From Hetaerina americana (lineage: Eukaryota; Arthropoda; Insecta; Odonata; Calopterygidae), in NCBI GenBank assembly GCA_022747635.1, contig JAKTNV010000001.1, positions 44,122,946 to 44,186,945 on the forward strand: 64,000 bases of DNA. The letters run 5' to 3'. The notes below the pieces were generated by a model that worked only from the letters and a program-made list of their open reading frames with translations, was not told where the DNA came from and searched no databases. Below are positions 1-9,889 of this stretch, piece after piece. Each line of letters opens with the position of its first letter. Positions within the stretch are counted from its first letter, which is position 1. The position numbers and the translations under genes were made by a program.

Positions 1-3000
1 TTTATGGTAATCTGCAATGTCAGTAACCTCTCCACATAGCCTCACTTCTTCAGGTCAGTAATGTGGACAACTGCTAGTCAAAAAATGCAATTACTATAGG
101 TCTCGTTCACAGTAGGCTTATTGATTAAAATGCCTGAAGAGGAAAATTTGTTAGGGCAACACGCTACTTAATAAGTTGCATCGCTAAGCATTACTAAATT
201 TACGACGGTAAAATAATTTTGATGGACTTGATGAAAGAAAACTGAAAAAAATCACCCATAAGTAGCTAAACCATCGCCTTTATTCCCGTAGATTTTTGTT
301 TTCACTGCTGGTTGCGATATATTTTTTCGTTTTGGTATCTTTTCAATTACGATCTAAGCCCGCATTTCAAGATGTTACATGTTGCAATCCCTAAGTAGAT
401 TGCTTGGATGAAGGATAAATGCCTTAGGGGACGTAAAATGTTATACCGTATCGAACCAGGCCGTCAAAACATATCCGTGCAATATAATAACCGCGCTAAC
501 GTTTGCGCCCGAAGAGGGCCTTCGCTAGTTATTTTATTTATCCCTCTTCCTATCCCTCTTGGCTCGGGAAGTAAGGTGAGAAACACCCAACCTCCTCCAC
601 CCCTTCTTCCTCTTTTTATTCCTCTTTTATATCACACTGGGAATAACGTGTCAGTAAAGCTCGGATTATGACTCACGTGAGGAGTCCGTCGTCGCAAGGC
701 GTACGGGGAAAATTGCAGCCGTCGATCCGTCGCAGAAGAGCACTAGCTTTACCCGGAGGGTGGGGAGGGAAGGAGAGGGAGTGGAGTGAGGGGGTACGGG
801 GCAAAGAGGAGGGAAGCGCGTGACTGGGTGGCGAGGGGGAGCGAAGGCAGTTGGGGGAACCCAGAAATTGATTAGGTCTCCCACCCTAGCGGCCATAGTC
901 GAATAACGATCAGCACCAAGTGAGCACCGAGAGAGGCAGTTGAAAATATTCATTCTCGATTGTAGAATTCAGAACTCAAGTCATCCCTTCTCAATGGTAC
1001 TCTTCTCAAGAATATTTTAAATGCATCGAAAAGTATAACTGGTGGTAATTTATTAATATGATGACCCAATTGTTACTGACTCGTAGGTCTTTATGTAGAT
1101 GTTGACTAAAGATGTAATTGATCTTAAATTCACAAGGGAAGTAAAATATTAACATGAAGTGCTGAGCACCAGAATTTTTATGTCAAGTCAATACCCATAC
1201 TTATGCTAATGCATATATGAATGTTAATTTTGGAATAGGTAGGAGATTCTGATTACTGTATTATACTCGGTTATTTTTTAGTTTTTCTTATTTTATTATG
1301 TGCTTAAAAATTGCGGCGGAATGTACATCCGTTTTTAAGATCATAGTCGATTGATAGAAAAATGAAGATGATTTATTATCCTATTCGGCTAAGTAAAGCT
1401 CATTACTTTGAGAAAATATTGAAGCAATACTAAGTTTTTCTATCCTAAGTAAAAAAGCTATGTTAACTATTCATTTTTGAATAGCAAGCGAAAGATGACA
1501 TCAGCAATGGAATCTTATTTCCTTTCCTCGAATAAGGCAAGATCTCTCTCTCTTTACTCTTTTAATCTCTATCGATATTTGCGTTTAAATTAGAGGAGAA
1601 TTTTTGTTATAAAGTACAGTCGATATTCTCGTAACGTTTTATGAACTTAGGCGGGCTCCATTTATAAGGATGGTTAAAAATCAATCAAAACCAAGATCAT
1701 CTCATGCCATTTACATTATGCAACATAGTCATTCAAATAGATCTATAATGACGAAACATGCCCTGTTTTGGAACTTACCGGATTATCTTTAGGAGTATTT
1801 CTGACATACAATAGCCGCGATACTTCATATTCAATGCCCTCGAAATTAATCACGAGCCGGCCTGTGACATCAAGACCAGTAGAAATCATGATTACAATAC
1901 TGGTACATCCTACCGCAAGGCGTTGTAATTATCCTCTCCTGTTTGTCTCTGCATGCTAATGAGTGGAAGACCAAATGCGATCGTCGTTTCTTTGCTCAGC
2001 TGACGTTTTGACCTTACGTCACGGTGTGTGCTCTCTTCCTGAAGGCCACGCAGAAACAGCCGCCATAACTTCCACGATGATAAATGTTTAGCTTTCTTTC
2101 GGGGCTTATTAGCACGCAAGCTCGCGGAAATTTTTTTAATTACCTTTCCCTTTGCCATGAATATTTTTTTAAGCATTCCCTGAGCCACCGCAATGTAAGC
2201 TTTAAAGTAAAGAATCAATATAACACCCATTTCATGTTGAAATAGGACAAAGCCAACCCGATTTTATTTACATTTAATTTGAGTATTTTATTCTACAAAT
2301 TAAGAGAGGAATAATAATTAAAGTTTACATTCAAATTGATTTTTTTATTATCAGAGAAATTAACTGTTCCTACTTTTTAAAGGCTCCGGTAGATGTAAAA
2401 AAATAGTTTATAGTCAAATAAGACGCATAGATTTGATTGAGCTCTAAATTTCCTTGCTTACCACTTCATTTTATTAGTAATGCTATGTTTAATTTTTATA
2501 TCGGTGCTGATGTGCACAAAGAGTAATTATCATGAAAGCAGAGAAAGTTCTTCCTTCCGTTAGCCTCCATCGATAGTCCGATGGTGTTTAATCTTTTTCA
2601 TTAGATATCGATAATGCAACTGCAAACATCTTAAGACAATCAGGTTAGCAAATTTAATTTATTTTAATGCTGAGACAAATTACGAGAATGGGGTTTAATG
2701 ATTCCCAATAATTATAAATAAGAGATACTTTGTAATTTTTCACACAATTTACTTGATATTTTTAAGACAATGATCCCTTGGTATTGTCTTGAAAATGACG
2801 CGCTAATGTCAAAATCGCGGTCGACCATACGTGGAATATTGTGTGGAAAGTTTCCAGATAAATTTATTTATAATCATGACATTGCACAAAATTAAGCTAG
2901 ATAAAAAAGACACACTTTCTAAACGTTTATCAAAATTTGATCTGGTTGGAATCATCCAAAATACATGAGAATTAAATAAAATATTTATGGACTAAGTTTT

Positions 3001-3276
3001 ATCATCTTTTCAGTAATTTTCGAATACTTTTAAAAACTTTTTTCAACGCTCAAATCATGCGTAAAAGGTATGCAATCAAATACACTATTTTTCCGCTTTC
3101 ATTTGATTTGTGATGAAACAGAGAACTGTGTGTAAAATTGACAAAGTGTAGACAATATTTGTTTATATTAATGAATCAACGCTTATTATTTGAGGTTACA
3201 GATTCACTATACAATTATTTCAATTACTCACTTTGGATATTAGGGTAAGCATGATGAGTATTTAGTTCCAAGTCCC
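1..3276. other. AT-rich non-coding stretch, no gene recognised
   Basis: Only short, low-complexity open frames occur here, none with a recognisable domain or a convincing pair of splice sites. At about 690-860 there is a G- and A-rich, CpG-containing patch on the plus strand, like the larger GC-rich blocks elsewhere in the window. A minus-strand frame at 1910-2230 is rich in Lys and Arg, but I recognise no family in it. Confidence 0.6.
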
Positions 3277-3575
3277 TATTAAAAAGGGGATCGGGACGGT
3301 GCGGTGACTAACGTACTGTGACCTCCTACCGAGGGTCTGGGTTCTAATCCTGGAGACGGCAGATGTTTTTCATTGGTGTCCAGATCCCTACTTAAGGTAC
3401 TTTGTGGAGAGCACTTGGAGTGAGTTCGCCCCTCGTCGGATGGGGCGTTAAACTACGAGCCCCTTGACGCCTTTCGTAATGAACAGACTAATACCGACGC
3501 CGGGTTTCTCCCCACCCTACCTTCTTTTCCCTCCATCCCTATTGGCACAAATGACCTTAGGGAGATCTGAATACG
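3277..3575 (+). repeat. SINE-like repeat, family A, copy 1
   Basis: A tRNA-like head contains a B-box-like string, GGTTCTAATCC, at 3340-3350. It is followed by a body ('cagatgttttt', 'gatccctacttaaggtac', 'gtggagagcactt') and a tail around 'catccctattggcacaaatgacc'. The same order of blocks returns on the minus strand at 48440-48735, so this is a dispersed family. A Pol III promoter in the head would make it a tRNA-derived SINE. Ends are approximate because no target-site duplication was found by eye. Confidence 0.7.
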
Positions 3576-5097
3576 AAGGATTTCATTCGTTTGATTGATA
3601 CCACCATAGCTATTGATTATTTCCATTCATTCATATTTATGCGGGTTCATTATGTCCCTTTGACCAAAGAAATGATTTCACTTTAGCAAGTGAGCGGAAC
3701 ATCACCTTTAGGATTGCGACCCCATTAACATTTTCCAAACTCCTTTGACGTTTGTGCGACACCCATTCCATGATTTTAGGATGTCAATAATGGAGAGCCT
3801 GCCGTGGGCACTCACAAGTGCACACTCCATGCTCGACCGGTATTTGAAAGAGTTCACTACGTACCTTGCAATGTTCTCCAAAAGGAATGAGTAAGAGAAT
3901 TGAGAAGGATGGCATCGCACCACTCTTTAGCATTGTTTATATAATTTTTTATAAAAATTTAGTTGGTCTGGAAATAGTAAAAGCTTTGAAAGTGAGCAAA
4001 AACGAGCTCTAAGGTGCCGTTGTGAGTTATCATTGTTTTGCGTCGAGAAAAAGTCAAGCTAAATATAAAATCAAAGATTTAACAAGTAACTTACGCATGC
4101 GTCACACATTTGATTCTTACGACTGTAGTGTCCTATTTTTCAATAGTGATTTTATAATAGTGAAAATCTCTTGGATATTAAATTACAGCTTAGAAGTTAG
4201 TTCCATAATGCAGAACTGCAAGGTAAACATTATTGCATCTCTACGTATGCGACAAAATATAAATTATTGTTAAATTCAGTGAATGTAAGATAAGCAAAAC
4301 CCGTTAAAAAAGGCGCAAACCACCTGGAACACTAATATTTGATATATTAAATAATACAAAAAGAAGACGTTTCATATGATAATATTTGTAAACCATTTAA
4401 CTACGCTTCTTTTTGAAAAAAAAATACGCACCAATTTTCTGTAGGTCAATAAATAAAGCTACGAAAATTGGTAACAATTATACCAAACTCTAAAAATGAA
4501 ATCAAAATTCTTTGTTTGGTTTTGTGATATTACTGTGTGGCCCACTTGGGTTATTTTTCAGCCTCCGACAAAGGAATAGTTATGTCAAAGCGTCACTTAG
4601 CGCTTTAGGATTCACTTTAGAAAACAGAACACCAGTAAATTCCTAGCAACTAATTCAGGCCCATTTATCTGGTTATTCTCTCTTTCCGAGACACATTATG
4701 CCTTATAACGGTAAGAGATAATGTGTCTGGGACACCAAAGATAATTAGAAGATCATTTGATGAAATGACAATTTCCGATGTCGTTTATAGTGCCTCCTCT
4801 GCGGATTGCAATTCTCTGCGTCATTTGTTTTCCAAGTTTAACCTTATGGCAACTAGATGTTATCTTTAACCTCATGCCCACACACATAGTTCATGCAGGC
4901 GGCATTATCTGCCATTTCCCTAAGAATCCTTGTTATCATCCAGGAAGTGGATTTTTCCCCCGCTAGAAAATTAAAGCATTTCAATCTAAGACGATACTTA
5001 ATGAAGGGGGGTCAATAGGTTGCAGATCGACCCAGATAGTTCACTCCTTTCATTCCTCTAGTTCTTCCTCACTTACATATATATAGTATATATGTCT
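3576..5097. other. Non-coding stretch, no gene recognised
   Basis: No convincing coding sequence. A short inverted repeat with 11-bp arms (agacacattat / ataatgtgtct) lies near 4690-4729. A minus-strand frame at 3708-3923 has no recognisable motif. Confidence 0.55.
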
Positions 5098-5374
5098 TCG
5101 GAATGGAACGCTCTTCGGTGACGCACAAATATATAAAAACACAGATGTAGATTTTTAAACCATAGAAACGCAAAGAAAGGACACTCACATATGTTGTTTT
5201 GACGTTTCGACGGCTGGGCTGTCGTCTTCAGAATACATTATCATTATCAGAATCTATTATCTTCAGAATCTATCTGATTCTGAAGACGACGGCCTTGCCA
5301 TCGAAACGTTAAAACTAGAAATGCGAGTGTCCTTTCTTTGTGTTTCTATGGTTTAAAAATGTACATCTGTGTTA
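5098..5374. repeat. Palindromic repeat unit 1, Penelope-like terminus
   Basis: The unit opens with 'aatggaacgctcttcgg' and then forms an imperfect inverted repeat with arms of about 110 bp, at roughly 5138-5249 and 5270-5374. Both arms carry the 'ggacactc' / 'gagtgtcc' and 'cgtttcga' / 'tcgaaacg' blocks. At 5279-5309 the plus strand reads CTGAAGA, a short GC stem, then GAAACG. That layout is seen at the ends of Penelope-like elements and resembles a hammerhead core. Unit 2 at 5483 starts with the same leader. Assignment to Penelope-like elements is inference from this motif and from the better preserved copies at 49 and 58 kb. Confidence 0.55.
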
Positions 5375-5410
5375 ATATATACATATATATATGTATATAT
5401 ATACATACAT

Positions 5411-5482
<72 letters not shown>
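5375..5482. repeat. TA-rich microsatellite with a short AC run
   Basis: Interrupted TA dinucleotides, then a short ACACAC run, then a long uninterrupted AT run. It separates the two palindromic units. Open frames here that translate to Ile-Tyr repeats are not genes. Confidence 0.95.
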
Positions 5483-5484
<2 letters not shown>

Positions 5485-5715
5485 GAATGGAACGCTCTTC
5501 GGCGACGCACAAATATATTACAATGTTGAGATAGAATTTTAAAACACTGAAACACAAAGAAAGAAATTCACATATGTAATGTTGGTGTTTCGACGGGACG
5601 GCCACCATCATCATTTGATGACGACCGTCCCGTTTTGACGTCGAAACGTCAAAATTACAAATGTGAGTGTCTTTTCTTCATGTTTCAGTGTTTTAAAATT
5701 CTATATTACTGTTTT
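5483..5715. repeat. Palindromic repeat unit 2, Penelope-like terminus
   Basis: It has the same leader as unit 1 ('aatggaacgctcttcggcga' at 5487-5506) and the same palindromic plan. Its arms meet near 5612 around 'catcatcatttgatgacg'. 'gatgacgaccgtc' and 'gtcgaaacgtc' lie on the plus strand, again a stem followed by GAAACGTC. The 'ttttaaaacactgaaac' and 'gtttcagtgttttaaaatt' blocks mark the outer arms. The two units are diverged, so this is an old family. Confidence 0.55.
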
Positions 5716-5751
5716 CATATATATATATATAATATATATATATATATATAA
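5716..5751. repeat. TA microsatellite
   Basis: Short alternating AT tract directly after palindromic unit 2. Confidence 0.9.
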
Positions 5752-6799
5752 TGGGGCCACTGCATGACCTTCCCTTTCCCCCCGTTCCGCGCGGTCTGCT
5801 TTTTGATGGGAGAGGGCATCACCTGCTTGCAATATCGCCCAATTTCCGGGGATGCAGTTCCCCGTCGGCCCGTGGAATTATTTATCTTCCCCATCACGAA
5901 TGTATGCCATAGTCTGCCCGAGGGATTCAGGGTGAATTCCGCAGGAGGAGTACGAAGCAGGGATGTGGAAGTCGCGAAGGTCAGCGGCGGCGAGATCGCT
6001 CGAGGAGCGGGAGGAAAAAGTCCACAAAGAAAAAAGGAGAGAGGCGGAGCGAAAAATAGATGTGTGGAATGATCGCAGAGGAGAGGGAGAATGAGGACAG
6101 GGAGTTGCTAGAATACTAGAGGCAGCCCGGAGGGAAGCATTCACCTCCCGACCAATTGCAGCGACCATGGAATCCGATGGGGGGTACTTAAGAGTTTTCG
6201 TTACTATGTTGTCATCCTCTTTTCCCATACTTTCAAAACAAAGTATTTTTAACATTAAAAGACCACAAAATAATCACTAGAACACCCAATCTTGTTGCTT
6301 CTTTTTTGACTTTGTTTCCTTTTTTGGAGGCCATGGCGATGGACAAATCTCACCTCTCTGACGTTTCTAAATGGTAGAAAATACTTTGAAGATGTTCATA
6401 AGCTGAAATTCGGTGGATAAATTATGATTCAACTCATATTCTTGTTCAATGACAAGTGATTAAGGATCCCCCAAGTTCCCTTAACTTCTTCAGCGGTAAC
6501 CTAGATTGATAATCGGATAAGATGGCTTCCTAGGCTTTGTAGGCCATTTGTTGATTTCCCGCCGAATCAGATGCGATGTTATTCCTCTATCTAAAATAGC
6601 AATGGTGGCTTATCACGCAAGAGATGACGTCATTTTTCCTATTAAGAATCGATGAATGATTGGACGATACGTAATTACTGTACCCTTGAGAATAAGAGGT
6701 TAGTCCACGTGATCTTTTCTTCCAACTGACCTTATTTGTAGGTACGATAATAAAGATGAAGGGTATCAAGGGAGACATAAGCCGCATTCAGTACTTAGC
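5752..6799. other. GC-richer block then non-coding DNA
   Basis: From 5755 to about 6180 the sequence is GC-rich with several CpGs and shifts from pyrimidine-rich to purine-rich on the plus strand. Overlapping open frames on both strands follow from this composition. The rest is ordinary AT-rich DNA with no recognised gene. Confidence 0.5.
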
Positions 6800-6865
6800 T
6801 ACATCTACATAATACCCCGCAAGCCGCCGCAAGGACATGTGGCGGGGGGTGTTAGGTCACCACCG
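6800..6865 (+). repeat. Short repeat-like hairpin tail ('ccccgcaagccgcc')
   Basis: 'ctacatctacataataccc' is followed by 'ccgcaagccgcc', a short loop and 'gtggcggggggt', which can pair as a GC-rich stem. I recall similar strings (CCCTGCAAGCC and a following GTGTGTGGCGGAGGG) as widely dispersed arthropod repeats at transposon ends. That link is from memory and has not been tested. Confidence 0.35.
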
Positions 6866-7220
6866 GTAAAAGAGAACGAAATGACAATCAAAATCAACAT
6901 ATTTTTGCAGACCTACACCCATATTGGCGTATCTGTACATTCATGAAGAAAAAACCTGTTTAACTTATCCGCATGCAAATACATACACTATCAACTATAC
7001 AAATAACGTAATGAGCGAAGAAAGGAAATTTGTCCTCTCTTCCTGATTTCACGCATGCTGATTTATCCTTTTTTCCATCTCTATCATATTCATGTTTGCC
7101 ATTTTTTTGTGAAACTACGAGTATTCCGACCTTTTAAAGAATCTTTAAACAAATTCCAAAGAAACTGCGGGAGATGCTGCAACAGTAACTTTTAACGGAG
7201 TCATCCGCTAATGTGCATTT

Positions 7221-7294
7221 CAATGCAACAATTTCAGAGTGTAAAAATCATTCGCCTCAAGGCGAATGATTTTTACACTGAAATTGTTGCATTG
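7221..7294. repeat. Near-perfect fold-back hairpin
   Basis: The left arm runs from 'caatgcaacaatttcag' to 'attcgcct', and the right arm is its reverse complement from 'aggcgaat' to 'tttcattg'-type sequence ending 'gttgcattg'. The arms are about 36 nt. The only difference is a 2-nt insertion ('ga') in the left arm, and the loop is about 2 nt. Such a tight palindrome can come from a snap-back duplication, a small fold-back element or a sequencing or assembly artefact. Confidence 0.85.
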
Positions 7295-7896
7295 GAATCT
7301 TTAAACACTTTAAATCGTGTCTTTCTCGGCCTATCTCTTCGTATTGAACTATTTTCTCTTCTTACATATATCTATATCCTTGGTGATTTGCCTCTCATCC
7401 ATTTTCTCAACATAAACAAACTTGCGTAGCAGGCCTCTTCCATACTGGTCAATAATAGGTGCAACTAATGCACATTTTTCTGCAACACAATCATTCCTTA
7501 CCCTCTCTCTCCAATTTTTACCAAAAACGCTTTTCTAGTTCCCCATTCCCCTTCTTTAATTTTAAGCCTCTTTTTGTTTATGCTAATATGATGAAGAGCT
7601 ACCCTTTATACACTGGTATCTTTGCTGCTCCAGGCATTTCCATTTCTTCATATACTCCTCATACTACCAACAAACTTTACTGCCATTAGTACGCATTTTG
7701 ATTTCTTAGTTCATACTATTATCTGTTGCAAATATTCAGCTACTATTTCAATTATTTTTTATGCTCAATAACGTGGTGATAGCAAAAATTATTATTTTTA
7801 TGATTATTGCACTATTGACTTCTTATGATTGCTTAATAATATGGTTAAAATCTAACACAATACCTTTTTCGAGGGAGAGGATTACAGGGTGGAGAG
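7295..7896. other. AT-rich non-coding stretch
   Basis: No gene recognised. A pyrimidine-rich part at 7390-7690 faintly resembles minus-strand LINE coding sequence seen elsewhere, but the match is too weak to call. Confidence 0.4.
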
Positions 7897-8463
7897 TTAA
7901 ATAGCATTTGAATTAGCATACTCTAGAAGAAAGTTCATTCGATAGACTTCTTTGCATGAGTACTGATCTTCCCACGAGACTGAAGAAGACACAGGAACGA
8001 CCCTTATAACTCGAACCCGGTCCTTTGACTGGTAGGCAAGCCAACAGGATAAGTCAATCCATTTCCTCAGTTGCATAAGATGATATCCATTTTGCGTTAA
8101 AACATGACACCTATATAATGATAAACCTAGTTTTACTTCTTTTCGTCGCTTATGTTTCTTATTTGACGAAGTATTGGAAGATGTTATCTTACGCAAAAGT
8201 TGGCATCGTTGAGATTTCAGCGAAGCTGAGATACGGCTTGTAAGATGCAGATAAGAGGATGTAAACGTTCGCAAACACTGACGCTTCTTCGTAATTCGGC
8301 GCTGGGGTGCATATTTACACGTAGCTGTCTTGCCTGAGTCTCCCTTATCGCCACTGTCGGAGCGTCGGAGAAGACGCCCGAGGGAAGGAGATGAGGGAAA
8401 AAAGAGGGGAGAGCCCTGCTGTTGGTCCTCCCCAGCTCGTATCCCCTCCCTGCCCCGCACCAT
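7897..8463 (-). CDS. Open frame of 188 codons, doubtful
   Basis: This is an uninterrupted ATG-started frame on the minus strand. The predicted product begins in a Gly/Ser/Arg-rich part coded by a GC-rich block and continues through a basic Ser/Lys/Arg-rich middle (about residues 45-115) to a more ordinary C-terminal third. No signal peptide, membrane segment or known domain is visible. There is no obvious promoter, intron boundary or polyadenylation signal. It may be a chance frame in biased sequence. I list it because it is the longest frame outside recognised mobile elements and simple repeats. Confidence 0.15.
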   Translation of the reverse strand: MVRGREGIRAGEDQQQGSPLFFPSSPSLGRLLRRSDSGDKGDSGKTATCKYAPQRRITKKRQCLRTFTSSYLHLTSRISASLKSQRCQLLRKITSSNTSSNKKHKRRKEVKLGLSLYRCHVLTQNGYHLMQLRKWIDLSCWLAYQSKDRVRVIRVVPVSSSVSWEDQYSCKEVYRMNFLLEYANSNAI

Positions 8464-9889
8464 CCATCATGAGAACTTATGGATTTGACTGGCGAATCAA
8501 TTATGCTAAATAAGACACGCCGGGGCGAAAGGAGCAGATCGGTAGGGTGAAGGGGATTGTGTGCGGAGGGGCCTAGCTCCCTTGGGCGACAGTGTTATTG
8601 AGGTGGGAGCAGAAGGTCCGTGAGAGGAAAGAGGAGAGGTTTTTAGAAGGGAGTGAAGTGGAGGGTGGAGAGTCGACCATGAAATTTGAGAAATCGTCTC
8701 GCACTGCACACATTCTCCCAACCACGTGTCAGGTCCCTGTGTGCCAATTCCCATGGGCGAGTCCCTGACCGTCCGAGATATCACTCAACTTACTTCTACG
8801 GTTGATTTTGCTAGAAACTCTGAAGCCTTTAACTTTTGAAACGGCCAGTCAATGAGACCAATCAATAAGTTATGCACACCAAATTATCTAAGCCCATTTT
8901 ATTGGACGTAACTTATCTCAATTCATCTCCTCGTCCATTGAAAAGAGATAAGAGAGAGATGAGATTAATATTTGTTGGCGTCATTACGAAGATGAATCCC
9001 TTCAAAATTCGAGTATTTTCGCGAAGACTTAGTTAGAATATAATAAGATAAGAATGATTCTTTTGGCGTCTTAGGAAAAAGAAATTTATTGAAATGCAAA
9101 TGACACATGGTAGTCTCGCGATTCAATCGACTTGGTGCCTGAAAGGGTTACATTGTGCAATTTAATATCGCCTGTTCAACTGAGATGTTAGTAAGAAAAT
9201 TCAAGAACAGATGTTAGAAATGATGACTTTTATTATGCAAATATAATAAGCTTCAAATAAGAGTAAAGAGTAAAATCGTCATCAATAAGCCAAAAATATG
9301 ATACAAATATATATATTATGCGATTCAAACACGCCGCAGTATTTATGCACGCTACGGTAGGCGATCGGATTTCAAAAACGCCATTTCCCAAAATTTCATC
9401 GATTTCCGCTACTGCTAAGTTTCAATAGTTAATGAGTAGAAATGTTTTTTCTATAGAGCCGCTTGACCTGTTTAGGTCTCATAACAGTTGATTAACAGAA
9501 TCAATGTTTGATTAAACGTCAAGTTAAAATCACCTACTGGTCATTGTTCCCGTAATTTGGGAATTCTCATAAGAAGTTGTCATGAGTTGTACTAATGCAG
9601 TGATAAATGGTACGATCCGGACAGTTAAAGATTCCCAAAAAGGAAGAAATGACACAAAGTAAAAGAAATTGTGATACTAAAAAACATGTAATTCAGTTTT
9701 TAATACAGATGTATTATTTTCCTTCTTCTTCCAGCGATTCCTGGGCTTTCAAGCGATTGGCTGATTACTTTTATGCTCTATATTAGTCTACCGTTCAAGG
9801 TATGTTTTGGATGGGTAAAGACTACAATCGATACATTTCTACGCTTTTAGCGAAACGCTACCTGACACCCGACATAACAATAAATACCT
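8464..9889. other. GC-rich patch then AT-rich non-coding DNA
   Basis: 8340-8780 is GC-rich and purine-biased on the plus strand. The remainder is AT-rich with a short TA run near 9308. No gene recognised. Confidence 0.5.

Noticed and set aside
3320..3360. tRNA gene (B-box-like string), also at 25206, 48660 and 57640
   Set aside because: No complete cloverleaf could be drawn, and each is followed by a shared SINE body, so these are SINE heads, not tRNA genes.
5338..5614. Open frames translating to Ile-Tyr repeats (also at 24.6-25.3, 51.66-52.04, 53.2-53.4, 54.2-54.6 and 57.6-57.8 kb)
   Set aside because: They are translations of TA microsatellites and have no coding content.
5155..5715. CRISPR-like repeat array
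   Set aside because: Only two diverged palindromic units separated by a microsatellite. No regular repeat-spacer pattern, and the DNA is eukaryotic.
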